13,780 nt of DNA. Source: Candidatus Alloscillospira gallinarum (GTDB lineage: Bacteria > Bacillota > Clostridia > Oscillospirales > Oscillospiraceae). The stretch lies in the NCBI GenBank assembly GCA_904420055.1, contig CAJFTV010000042.1, positions 1-13,780 on the forward strand, in the 5' to 3' direction. This document shows positions 6,050 through 13,612 of the stretch, in pieces. The position numbers were made by a program, and so were the translations under genes. Below the pieces are notes generated by a model. The model searched no databases and was not told where the DNA came from. It saw only the letters and a list, made by a program, of their open reading frames with translations. The first letter of the stretch is position 1, and each line of letters starts with the position of its first letter.

Positions 6050-7333
6050 ATGTCAGACAGCACACTCATAATTGACGGCGTAAGGGCAAAGGACATAGCG
6101 GCCTCAGTTGGAACACCTGTAATTGTTTACAGTCAGAGCGAGATAGAAAAAAGACTCATGGAATTTACCGAAAGCTTTAAATCCCCCCGGCTGAATACCA
6201 AGGTCGTGTACGCCAGCAAGGCGTTCAGCTGCGGCGCCATGCTGGAGCTCGTGAAAAACGCGGGCTGCGGGCTGGACGTTGTAAGCGGCGGCGAAATGTA
6301 CCTTGCAAAAAAGTCCGGCTTTCCAATGGAGGACGTGCTGTTTCACGGCAATAATAAAACTCCCCGTGAGATAGAGGAGGCAATAAGCTGGGGCGCCGGC
6401 ACCTTTGTAATAGACAACCGTCTGGAGCTGCGGCGCATAATCTCCTACGCCAAGGACATAAAACGAAAATGCAGGGCACTTATCCGAATTAACCCGCACA
6501 TCTCCGCACACACCCACTCCTACATCATGACGGCGGACCTTGACAGCAAATTTGGTATCTCCATAGACAGCCGGGACGAAATTTTAGCCATGATGGACGA
6601 GCTCTCCGGCAGTGAATATGTGGAATTTACAGGTTTTCACGCCCACATAGGCAGCCAGATTTTTGAAAAAGATGCCTACGCCGGCGAAATTGACACAATG
6701 GCGCAGCTCATTGCATTCGCGGAAAAAAACGGCTGCTTCGTAAAATGTCTCGATATAGGCGGAGGATTTGCCGCATACTATACAAGTGAGGACTCGCCCA
6801 TCCCGGTTCCTGAGGTGTGCAGAACCATCATAGACGCCTGTCACACCGCCATGGATAAATACGGCATCAGGCTTGAAACTCTCATGATTGAGCCGGGACG
6901 CAGCATAGTGGCAGAGGCGGGTACAACGCTTTACACCGTGGGAGACACTAAAAGGACTTACAGCAAAAAATACGTATTTGTGGACGGCGGTATGTGCGAC
7001 AACATACGCCCCGCCCTGTACGGCGCCAAATACCGGTGCGACCTGGCAGAAAAAATGGACGCTGAGAAAACCGATACCGTCACCGTCGCCGGAAAGTGCT
7101 GCGAAAGCGGGGACATTTTAATCCACGATATCCCGCTCCCGCCGGCAGAGCCGGGTGATATTCTGGCGGTGTACACCACGGGGGCATACGGCTACAGCAT
7201 GGCCAGCAATTATAACCGTATCGGCCGGCCGGCAGTAGTTTTTGCGAAAAATGGAAAAGCCCGCTGCGTAATACGCCGGGAGACCTATGAGGACCTGGAC
7301 GCGCTGGAATGCAGCCGGGACATTGAGTTTTAA
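6050..7333 (+). CDS. lysA: Diaminopimelate decarboxylase
   Basis: LysA converts meso-2,6-diaminopimelate to L-lysine and CO2, the last step of lysine synthesis, using pyridoxal phosphate. The 427-residue protein is of usual length for the alanine racemase-type (fold III) decarboxylases. YASKAF (54-59) holds the PLP lysine K57. FHAHIGSQ (196-203), LDIGGGF (234-240) and IEPGRSIVAEAG (280-291) form the PLP phosphate and ring pocket. GKCCESGD (348-355; C351) is the catalytic segment contributed across the dimer, and GAYGYSMASNYN (378-389) carries the final Tyr that contacts PLP. GGGAGAG (6036-6042) lies 7 bases before ATG 6050. It is the first gene after the lysine riboswitch terminator and is followed by dapA 22 bases after its stop, so it heads the operon. 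Confidence 0.95.
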   Translation: MSDSTLIIDGVRAKDIAASVGTPVIVYSQSEIEKRLMEFTESFKSPRLNTKVVYASKAFSCGAMLELVKNAGCGLDVVSGGEMYLAKKSGFPMEDVLFHGNNKTPREIEEAISWGAGTFVIDNRLELRRIISYAKDIKRKCRALIRINPHISAHTHSYIMTADLDSKFGISIDSRDEILAMMDELSGSEYVEFTGFHAHIGSQIFEKDAYAGEIDTMAQLIAFAEKNGCFVKCLDIGGGFAAYYTSEDSPIPVPEVCRTIIDACHTAMDKYGIRLETLMIEPGRSIVAEAGTTLYTVGDTKRTYSKKYVFVDGGMCDNIRPALYGAKYRCDLAEKMDAEKTDTVTVAGKCCESGDILIHDIPLPPAEPGDILAVYTTGAYGYSMASNYNRIGRPAVVFAKNGKARCVIRRETYEDLDALECSRDIEF

Positions 7334-7355
7334 ACACCGAAAGGAGAAAATAACA

Positions 7356-8243
7356 ATGGACATAAGAAATCTTCAGGGCTCAATTGTCGCCCTGATTACA
7401 CCATTCCACGAGGACGGCAGCATTAATTTTGACAAGCTTGGGGAGCTTGTAGAATATCACATTGCAAACAAGACCGACGCCATACTGACCCTCGGCACCA
7501 CCGGGGAGTCCTCCACCTTCACCCATGAGGAGGACGACGATATATGCAGCTACATCATTAAAAAGGCCGACGGGCGTATCCCCGTCATTGCCGGCACAGG
7601 CTCAAACTGCACCGAGACAATGGTGGAGAAGAGCCGCCGTGCCGAAGCCGCCGGAGCAGACGGTCTTTTAATAATCACCCCTTATTACAACAAGGGCAAC
7701 GAAGAGGGCATCTACCGCCACTTTATGGAGACGGCGGACGCCGTCAATATTCCCTGTATTCTCTACAATGTACCGGGGCGCACAGCCTGCCACATAAGCG
7801 AGAAAAACGTAATACGCCTGTCAAAGCATGAGAACATCATGGGCATTAAGGAGGCCTCCGGCGATATGAGCTACGCCATGAAGATTGCCCGCCACCTCTC
7901 TGACAGCTTCCGCATGTACTCCGGAAACGACGACATTGCAATACCAATAATGTCCATCGGCGGCAGCGGCGTAATATCCGTCTCCGCAAACATAATCCCC
8001 CGAGAGACCCACGACATGATTACTGACTACATAAACGGTGACAGGGAAAAAGCCGCAAAGACACAGCTTAAGTACCTGGAGCTTATAAACGCCCTGTTTA
8101 TGGAGGTTAACCCCATACCGGTAAAGGAGGCCATGAACCTGATGGGAATGAACGTGGGCGGTTTCCGCCTGCCCCTTTACAATATGGCTCCGGAAAACCT
8201 TGAAAAGCTCCGCGACGTTATGAGGAGGGCCGGTATTCTATGA
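7356..8243 (+). CDS. dapA: 4-hydroxy-tetrahydrodipicolinate synthase
   Basis: DapA condenses pyruvate with L-aspartate 4-semialdehyde, the committed step to DAP and lysine. The 295-residue protein is a class I aldolase-type TIM barrel: VALITPF (11-17), GTTGESSTF (47-55), YYNKGN (110-115), ILYNVPGRTA (135-144; Y137) and GIKEASGD (163-170) with Schiff-base lysine K165. The start is ATG 7356, 10 bases after AAGGAG (7341-7346); an in-frame upstream ATG at 7287 would overlap lysA and has no ribosome binding site. The stop codon overlaps the dapB start (ATGA), so the two are translationally coupled. Whether lysine inhibits the enzyme cannot be judged, but the gene is under riboswitch control. Confidence 0.95.
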   Translation: MDIRNLQGSIVALITPFHEDGSINFDKLGELVEYHIANKTDAILTLGTTGESSTFTHEEDDDICSYIIKKADGRIPVIAGTGSNCTETMVEKSRRAEAAGADGLLIITPYYNKGNEEGIYRHFMETADAVNIPCILYNVPGRTACHISEKNVIRLSKHENIMGIKEASGDMSYAMKIARHLSDSFRMYSGNDDIAIPIMSIGGSGVISVSANIIPRETHDMITDYINGDREKAAKTQLKYLELINALFMEVNPIPVKEAMNLMGMNVGGFRLPLYNMAPENLEKLRDVMRRAGIL

Positions 8244-8962
8244 TTAATGTGCTTCTTGTTGGAAACGGACGAATGGGAAAGCTGATACAGGAGGTAATTT
8301 CCGAGACAGAAGGAATATGCGTGGCAGACGTGGTGGACGACACCTGCCCGGAAAAGCTTCAGTCCGCCCCGGCGTATGACGTTGTGATGGATTTTTCCGC
8401 TCCTGCGTCACTTTCCGGCGTATGTGACTATGTAAAGCGCACCGGTGCGGCATTGGTCTCCGGCACCACGGGATACTCCGAAAGGGAGCTTGAGCTGATA
8501 AAAGAGCTTGCAGAGCATGCCGCTGTAATCCACAGCGCAAACTACTCCCTTGGTATCGCCGTGTTCCGCCGTGTCCTCAGCGAAATAACGCCTGTCTTAA
8601 AAGACAGCTTCGACATTGAGATAACAGAGACACACCACCACGGCAAGGCCGACGCCCCAAGCGGCACGGCAAAGCTGCTGCTTGCCGCCGTTGACCCCGG
8701 CGGCGAGTACGACGCGGTATACGGGCGGCAGGGAAACTGCGGCGCGAGGCCAAAAAAGGAAATCGGTATCCACGCTCTCCGCGGCGGCACCGTCGCCGGA
8801 ACGCACACAGTCTCATTTTTTGGTGACGACGAGATATTTGAAATTACCCACACAGCCACAAGCAGGAGGATATTTGTAAACGGGGCCGTAAAAACGGCGC
8901 TGGCAATCGCCGGCAAGCCGCCCAAAATGTACTCCCTTGAGGAACTCATATTTAACAAGTAA
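8240..8962 (+). CDS. dapB: 4-hydroxy-tetrahydrodipicolinate reductase
   Basis: DapB reduces the DapA product with NAD(P)H to tetrahydrodipicolinate. The 240-residue protein has an N-terminal Rossmann motif VGNGRMGK (7-14), DFSAPAS (51-57), SGTTGYS (74-80), and the signature ETHHHGKADAPSGTAK (130-145), where H133/H134 and K136 lie at the catalytic site and SGTA binds substrate. It is slightly shorter than the E. coli enzyme (273) but normal for Clostridia. The start ATG 8240 overlaps the dapA stop by 4 bases, and GAGGAGGG (8222-8229) inside dapA is its ribosome binding site. dapH follows after 16 bases. Confidence 0.95.
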   Translation: MINVLLVGNGRMGKLIQEVISETEGICVADVVDDTCPEKLQSAPAYDVVMDFSAPASLSGVCDYVKRTGAALVSGTTGYSERELELIKELAEHAAVIHSANYSLGIAVFRRVLSEITPVLKDSFDIEITETHHHGKADAPSGTAKLLLAAVDPGGEYDAVYGRQGNCGARPKKEIGIHALRGGTVAGTHTVSFFGDDEIFEITHTATSRRIFVNGAVKTALAIAGKPPKMYSLEELIFNK

Positions 8963-8978
8963 AGTCGGAGGTTACCAC

Positions 8979-9671
8979 ATGACAGCACAGGAAATCATAA
9001 ATTACATCGCCACGTCGGAGAAAAAAACCCCTGTCAAAATAACAGTTAAAGAAAAAGCTCCCATTGACTTTGGTAGCGCAAAGGTGTTTGGCGCAGGAGA
9101 TAAAATAGTATACGGCGACTGGCGTGAGCTCCGGGAGATTATTACGGACAACGCCGACAAGATTGAGGACATTGTAATAGAAAACAGTTGCCGCAACTCT
9201 GCAATTCCCCTTCTGGATTTAAAGGACATTAACGCCCGCATCGAGCCGGGCGCGGTTATAAGAGACAACGTGGAGATTGGCAGCGGTGCGGTTATCATGA
9301 TGGGCGCAATTATAAATATCGGCGCGGTCATCGGTGACGGCACCATGATTGACATGGGCGCGGTTTTAGGCGGCCGGGCAACTGTGGGCAAAAACTGCCA
9401 CATAGGCGCCGGGGCTGTTCTCGCCGGGGTAATTGAGCCCGCCAGCGCCACGCCGGTTATTGTGGAGGACAACGTGTTAATCGGCGCTAACGCCGTTGTA
9501 ATTGAGGGCGTTCATATTGGCGCCAACGCCGTTGTTGCGGCGGGCTGCGTGGTAATTGAGGACGTGCCGGAGGGGGCGGTTGTCGCCGGTGTCCCGGGAC
9601 GCATCATAAAGACACGCGATGAGGTTGCGACGGACAAGGTCTCAATTGTTGACGCGCTGAGAAGCCTTTAA
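8979..9671 (+). CDS. dapH: 2,3,4,5-tetrahydropyridine-2,6-dicarboxylate N-acetyltransferase
   Basis: DapH transfers acetyl from acetyl-CoA to tetrahydrodipicolinate, giving N-acetyl-2-amino-6-oxopimelate, the branch marking the acetylase variant of the DAP pathway. The 230-residue protein has an N-terminal alpha/beta domain (to about 85), typical of DapH/YkuQ, then hexapeptide repeats of left-handed beta-helix type at about 88-205 (IEPGAVIRDNVEIGSGAV, VIGDGTMIDMGAVLGG, HIGAGAVLAG, VLIGANAVV and so on), ending VVAGVPGRII. The start is ATG 8979 with CGGAGG (8966-8971) upstream. An earlier in-frame ATG at 8937 lies inside dapB and lacks a ribosome binding site. DapH needs a later deacetylase, a role that suits the divergent M20 gene. 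It is last in the operon, before a strong hairpin. Confidence 0.93.
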   Translation: MTAQEIINYIATSEKKTPVKITVKEKAPIDFGSAKVFGAGDKIVYGDWRELREIITDNADKIEDIVIENSCRNSAIPLLDLKDINARIEPGAVIRDNVEIGSGAVIMMGAIINIGAVIGDGTMIDMGAVLGGRATVGKNCHIGAGAVLAGVIEPASATPVIVEDNVLIGANAVVIEGVHIGANAVVAAGCVVIEDVPEGAVVAGVPGRIIKTRDEVATDKVSIVDALRSL

Positions 9672-9697
9672 AGTTATAAGTTTCAATAATTAAGCAC

Positions 9698-9737
9698 AAA
9701 TTACCCCGCGGCAAAATGCCGCGGGGTAATTTTATTT
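9698..9737 (+). terminator. Intrinsic terminator of the lysA-dap operon
   Basis: A perfect 16-bp inverted repeat has arms at 9698-9713 and 9717-9732 (AAATTACCCCGCGGCA and its complement) with an AAA loop, followed by TTATTT on the plus strand. It lies between dapH and the converging surface protein gene. The minus-strand side is less T-rich, but the stem could stop transcription both ways. Confidence 0.85.
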
Positions 9738-9745
9738 ATAACGAT

Positions 9746-12700
9746 TTATCTGTTGTCCTTGCGTTTTCTTTCGCAGAATATGGTCACTGCCGTCAAAAGC
9801 AGTCCAACAGACGCCGCAAGCGTTAACCACAATGTGAGATTAAAGCTATCGCCGGTCTGCGGGGTATTCGGGTCTTCCGGCTCTTCCGTACCGGAAGCCT
9901 CTATTTCAACCGCATCTTTCTTGTATCCGCAGACTGTGCACTCCTCGTGCTTTAAGCCCTTCTCTGTGGCTGTGGCCGCCTTGTCAATCACCCATTCAAA
10001 CTCATGTGACGCCGCGTCAGTTTTAGTGCCGCAGACCGTGCACTCATGCCAGTGTCCGTCTTTGTCTGACTTCCACTCTGTGCCTGCGGTATGGCCCGTT
10101 GCGGGTATAATCTCGCTGTCCTTAACCGCGTCGCAGTTCTTGCAGTGGATTGATTTGCTGCCTGCCTCGGTGCAGGTGGCCGCCTTGTCAATTGTGTACT
10201 CCTCTTCCCACTCATGTCCTGTGGGGTCTACCTCGGCTGTCTCCGTGAACTCACAAATGGTGCACACACGCTTAATGCTTCCCTTATCTGTGCAGCTTGG
10301 AGACTCAACCTGTATCCAGTTGCCAAAGATATGATCCTCTAAGGTGATTTCCACCGGCGTGCTCTCAGTCTCACCGGAAAGCTTTGTACCGTCACTTGCG
10401 GTAACTTTTACAGTGTAGTCTCCGGCCTCAGATACCTCAATCGTATTGCCGGTGGCATCAGCTATGGCTGCGCCGTCCTTATACCACTGATATGCGTATG
10501 TTACGCCGTCAAGCTCGTGAGAGGTTTCCGCTGTAAGCGTGGCCTTTGAGCCTATATGCGGTGTCTCATCTGACGCTGTGACAGACACTGTGGGGGCATT
10601 GAGAGTCCACACGGCATACAATTTTACAAAAGAAGCCTGAACTATGTCCTCTTCAAAATTCCAGTAATCAGTACCATCTTTCGTTTTCCAGCCTGCCAGA
10701 GTGTAGCCTGTCTTTGTCGACACAGGCACATCTGCCGCATCAATTGTCTCACCTTTTACAACGCCGTGACGGTTTTCTGTAAATTCCGTCCCGTCTTCGT
10801 CATAGAAGTATATAATACCTGCCGATACCCAGTTGAGGTTCTGTCCGTCGACTACAAATCCCTCAAAGATAGCGCCGGAAACAAAGTCGTCTCTGTTTGG
10901 CGTAAGTCCGTCTGCATATGTTACAGCGGGAACGTCAACTTTATCGGTGGTTATTGCATTGTTGCTTCTGGTTATTTCAATGGGATTGACGGGGGTAAAC
11001 TCTCCTGTCACATGAATAACGTATCCGTCTTCATAGTCATTCTGATAGAAGATATCGCCGACAATCTCCGGGCTGCCGGAAAGTTCAAGTCTCGGATATG
11101 CCACACTGCCATTTGCTCCATATATGGAGATTGCACTGCCACTTTTATCTGCTGTGCAGCTATTTCCTGCTATAGTACCGTCTGAAATTTTGATAATTAC
11201 CTCACCATTCTGGTAATGTCCCATAATTCCACCACCGGTGCCGTACTCCGTGACATTATTCGTTATATCTCCACCATGTATTTCTAGCACAGCTGGACTT
11301 GACGGATTATCGCCATACATATAGATTCCCCCGCCACCATACAAGGTTGCAGTATTTCCCGATATAACTGTCCCGTTCAGAATAATCTCAGAACCCCCAA
11401 AGGCCATTATTGCACCGCCCCACGGTGCTTTGTTGTTTTCGATGGAGCCGCTATTTAAGTTAACATTACCCCCAATACAGTAAACAGCTCCACCATATCC
11501 ATATGACTGTCCCGAACTGTCATTGTCGGATATCTTACCACCATTCATATTCAATATGGCGTTTGAAACTACGTAAACGGCTGTTGTATTATTGTTAATA
11601 AGCTGTGTTCCCTCTTCAATATTCACAGTTCCGCCTGATGTTATAAATACCAGATAACCTGAAGAAGTTGTCCCCTCGGCTTTTTTGCCGTCAATGACAG
11701 TGTTTGAAAGCGTAAGTACAGCATCTGAACCAGATACACTAATCAGGCTCCCTGTATATCCCTCGGCACGCTCAATGGTGACACCGCTCACGGTGAGTGA
11801 TGAGCTCACTGTAACTGTGCCGCAGACGTAGATTGTACCGCCGTCGGCAACGAGCTCAAGGGCATGCTCCAGAGTCTCAACCGCATTTGCGCTGTCCTCG
11901 CCTGTGTTGCTGTCATTTCCGCTTGAGCCGTTTACATATACGGTCTCTCTGCGGGTTACTATGAAATTGTCGTTTTCGTCTGTTGTTGTTTCCAGCCCCG
12001 CCGGTACATAGTCTTCTACATCATGGCTGAATGTACCGCCTGTAACCGTCACGCTCGGATTATCACCGCTGCTGACGCTAATGGCTGCTGTTCTGCCCGT
12101 CAGCGTACCATTTGTTACATTAACAGTTGCCGTGTCGGAAACTCTCACCGCGGTGCCGCCTTCGACAGTGCCGCCGCTGATATTTACCCGGCTCTCCTCT
12201 CTTGCCTGAATGGCATAGCCTGTGCTTCCGTCTGTCGTAATGCTGCCGCCTGTTACGTTGAGGACAACAGCGCCATAACCGCTCTGAGTGGAAATAGCAG
12301 TTCCGGTCTCTGAATGAATCGATGCGTCTCCGGAAACATTAATAACAGCTCCGCTGTAGGCCTGTATTGCCTGTCCTTCATTTTCAATAGTGCCGCCTCT
12401 GATATTCAGCTCAATGGCGTTGTCATTGTCACCACTGATATATATGGCGAGACGGTTTGTAGAAGAGGTTATTGTACCGCCGGTTATATCAATTTTTACA
12501 TTTGCGCTTCCCCGGATACCAAATGTGTTGTCAGCGTTTGCCGTGAGAGAACCGCCGTTTATCTCAACTGTCACGTTTGACGCAGAAGTGAAAATATCAA
12601 GCGCCGCGCCTTTTGGCGATGTTATGCTGCCGCCGTTCAAAACGAAGGTTGAGTTACTCCACAGCTTTACCGGATAGGAGCTGGTTATCGCGCCTGTGCC

Positions 12701-13159
12701 GACTGAATCCCCAATTGTGAGAGAACCGCCATTTTTTACTGAAAACAGCTCGCGGCTGCCTGTTCCGCTGCGTGTAATGGAATATCCGCACAGGTCAATG
12801 GACACTGTGTTCGTGATACTGAACGACGTATTTGCACTCTCAATTTCAATATTACCGCTGAGCGCAATCTCTCCGCCGGTGGCAATTGCAGCCTGTAATT
12901 CCTCAAGAGTATTTATGCCGTCGCCTTCCGGAGTCTGCGGCTCGGTATCAGCCGTATTGTCTGCAAGCTGTACCTCCTCCAGCACACACTCTCCCTCATG
13001 CCCCGCTTTTAGAGTACAGCCCTCTGTCAGCTGGCAGGACACCACTTCTTCTGACTGTCCGTCATCTCCTGTGGCAAGTGCTGCACCGGGTATAAGAGCC
13101 AGTACCAGCACAAACGCGAGAAAAACGGCAAGCCATTTCTTTGGTCTTGCATTTGCCAT
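9746..13159 (-). CDS. Large sortase-anchored surface protein with beta-helix, InlB-type repeat, Ig-like and CxxC repeats
   Basis: This 1137-residue protein begins with a signal peptide (KK, hydrophobic core at 9-24, AALA cut near 29). A short Cys segment follows (C42, C48, C58). Residues 95-380 hold GGxI/GGTI-type repeats of a right-handed beta-helix. A second beta-helix-like region, 405-700, has NN.A..GGAI and GN.A..GGGGIY units like those of Pmp-type adhesins. Residues 780-852 (HGVVKGETI...GYTLAGW...LYAVW) match an InlB/Listeria-Bacteroides repeat, 855-940 look Ig-like (AYQWYKDG...AGDYTVKV), and 941-1085 hold four CxxC-containing units. The C-terminus has PQTGD (1100-1104), a hydrophobic segment and RKRKDNR, a class of LPxTG sorting signal; so a sortase should link it to the wall. 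The ligand is unknown. GGAAGA upstream of ATG 13159 supports the start. Confidence 0.85.
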   Translation of the reverse strand: MANARPKKWLAVFLAFVLVLALIPGAALATGDDGQSEEVVSCQLTEGCTLKAGHEGECVLEEVQLADNTADTEPQTPEGDGINTLEELQAAIATGGEIALSGNIEIESANTSFSITNTVSIDLCGYSITRSGTGSRELFSVKNGGSLTIGDSVGTGAITSSYPVKLWSNSTFVLNGGSITSPKGAALDIFTSASNVTVEINGGSLTANADNTFGIRGSANVKIDITGGTITSSTNRLAIYISGDNDNAIELNIRGGTIENEGQAIQAYSGAVINVSGDASIHSETGTAISTQSGYGAVVLNVTGGSITTDGSTGYAIQAREESRVNISGGTVEGGTAVRVSDTATVNVTNGTLTGRTAAISVSSGDNPSVTVTGGTFSHDVEDYVPAGLETTTDENDNFIVTRRETVYVNGSSGNDSNTGEDSANAVETLEHALELVADGGTIYVCGTVTVSSSLTVSGVTIERAEGYTGSLISVSGSDAVLTLSNTVIDGKKAEGTTSSGYLVFITSGGTVNIEEGTQLINNNTTAVYVVSNAILNMNGGKISDNDSSGQSYGYGGAVYCIGGNVNLNSGSIENNKAPWGGAIMAFGGSEIILNGTVISGNTATLYGGGGIYMYGDNPSSPAVLEIHGGDITNNVTEYGTGGGIMGHYQNGEVIIKISDGTIAGNSCTADKSGSAISIYGANGSVAYPRLELSGSPEIVGDIFYQNDYEDGYVIHVTGEFTPVNPIEITRSNNAITTDKVDVPAVTYADGLTPNRDDFVSGAIFEGFVVDGQNLNWVSAGIIYFYDEDGTEFTENRHGVVKGETIDAADVPVSTKTGYTLAGWKTKDGTDYWNFEEDIVQASFVKLYAVWTLNAPTVSVTASDETPHIGSKATLTAETSHELDGVTYAYQWYKDGAAIADATGNTIEVSEAGDYTVKVTASDGTKLSGETESTPVEITLEDHIFGNWIQVESPSCTDKGSIKRVCTICEFTETAEVDPTGHEWEEEYTIDKAATCTEAGSKSIHCKNCDAVKDSEIIPATGHTAGTEWKSDKDGHWHECTVCGTKTDAASHEFEWVIDKAATATEKGLKHEECTVCGYKKDAVEIEASGTEEPEDPNTPQTGDSFNLTLWLTLAASVGLLLTAVTIFCERKRKDNR
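9905..10339 (-). repeat. CxxC protein repeats in the surface protein (residues 941-1085)
   Basis: Four related units are seen, each with a CxxC pair: C966/C969, C1006/C1009, C1040/C1043 and C1074/C1077. The units share the pattern W..DKAAT.TE.G...H.C..C and GH between units (TGH 981-983, TGH 1021-1023). Similar tandem units occur near the C-terminus of many Clostridia wall proteins. They may bind metal or form disulphides; the sequence does not decide which. Confidence 0.65.
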
Positions 13160-13202
13160 TTCGCTTTCTTCCTTTCCATAAAATAATTTATATTTTTAAA
13201 AA

Positions 13203-13246
13203 TATGCAAAAGGTACACACACCTGTTCAAAACAGACGAGTGTACC
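13203..13246 (-). terminator. Terminator-like hairpin in the 5' leader of the surface protein gene
   Basis: On the minus strand, GGTACACTCGTCTGTT (13246-13231) pairs with AACAGGTGTGTGTACC (13227-13212) around a TTG loop; 15 of 16 positions pair (two G-T), with one T-T mismatch. It is followed by TTTTGCATATTTTT. The plus-strand side has no T-run, so it acts leftward. It lies about 50 bases before the ATG of the surface protein and downstream of the promoter candidate, so it could be an attenuator or end a small RNA. Confidence 0.6.
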
Positions 13247-13316
13247 TCTGTTGCCATAAGATAAGAGGCAGAATTATGCCTTGTTTGCTTACCAAAGTGC
13301 GTCTTTTCTTCATCAT
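13227..13316 (-). CDS. Possible 29-codon leader ORF before the surface protein
   Basis: An ORF starting ATGATG (first ATG at 13316) reads MMKKRRTLVSKQG, then a short hydrophobic IILPLILW, and ends with TGA in the loop-side of the terminator hairpin. GAGGGG lies 11 bases upstream of the first ATG and 14 from the second, so the spacing is long. A ribosome on this ORF would cover the left arm of the hairpin. It could equally be a chance frame within structured RNA. Confidence 0.25.
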   Translation of the reverse strand: MMKKRRTLVSKQGIILPLILWQQRYTRLF

Positions 13317-13368
13317 TTTGGCTTCGTCCCCTCAAACGTAAAATTTTGAATAAAATATACTTAATTAA

Positions 13369-13397
13369 AAAATAACACACTCATATACTTTAGTCAA
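13369..13397 (-). promoter_or_regulatory. Candidate sigma-A promoter of the surface protein gene
   Basis: On the minus strand, TTGACT (13392-13397), 17 bp, then TATTTT (13369-13374). The -35 matches five of six, the -10 four of six. It would give a leader of about 200 bases that includes the terminator-like hairpin. The region is AT-rich, so this is tentative. Confidence 0.4.
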
Positions 13398-13466
13398 GAA
13401 GAAAAGCGTATGTTTACTTTAATATACTGTAAGTACAAATCGAGTAATAAAATTTTGTTAATTTCC

Positions 13467-13482
13467 ACACATTTCCATGTGT
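13467..13482. repeat. Short perfect inverted repeat, possible operator
   Basis: ACACAT TTCC ATGTGT, 6-bp arms around 4 bases, in the gap between the divergent surface protein and spore protein genes, about 66 bp upstream of the spore gene -10. No known operator is recognised and there is no U-tract, so it is not a terminator. Confidence 0.25.
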
Positions 13483-13524
13483 TATACCGGCTATTACGGG
13501 GAAAATACAATTGTCATAATTAAT

Positions 13525-13554
13525 ATATGAAAACATCAAAGCTTTCACATATTA
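13525..13554 (+). promoter_or_regulatory. Candidate forespore (sigma-G/sigma-F type) promoter of the SASP gene
   Basis: CATATTA (13548-13554) fits the sigma-G -10 pattern CATnHTA. ATATG (13525-13529) fits four of five bases of the -35 pattern GHATR, with an 18-bp spacer. The downstream gene is of a class transcribed by sigma-G in the forespore, which supports the reading. Transcription would start near 13561, just before a hairpin, ATAAGA (13568-13573) with TCTTAT (13587-13592), in the leader. Confidence 0.45.
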
Positions 13555-13612
13555 GTTCATTGACAAAATAAGAGGGTTTACCTCAATCTTATAGAAAAGG
13601 AGATGTAAGTAA

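Noticed and set aside
7287..7355. Longer N-terminus for dapA
   Set aside because: It overlaps lysA by 47 bases, has no Shine-Dalgarno sequence and adds residues absent from the family; ATG 7356 has AAGGAG upstream.
8937..8978. Longer N-terminus for dapH
   Set aside because: It starts inside dapB with no ribosome binding site; ATG 8979 follows CGGAGG and matches family N-termini.
9905..12877. Repeats in the surface protein gene as a CRISPR or DNA tandem array
   Set aside because: The repetition is at protein level (GGxI and CxxC units), with diverged bases and an intact reading frame throughout.
13212..13370. A known riboswitch (c-di-GMP, SAM, glycine or T-box) before the surface protein
   Set aside because: Some words look similar (GCAAAC, GGCAAC, CTTATC), but the conserved cores and their order are missing in each case.
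13559..13592. TTGACA as a sigma-A -35 for the spore protein gene
   Set aside because: No -10 hexamer lies 16-18 bp downstream; the next AT-rich hexamer is at 22 bp, and the forespore-type promoter fits the gene better.
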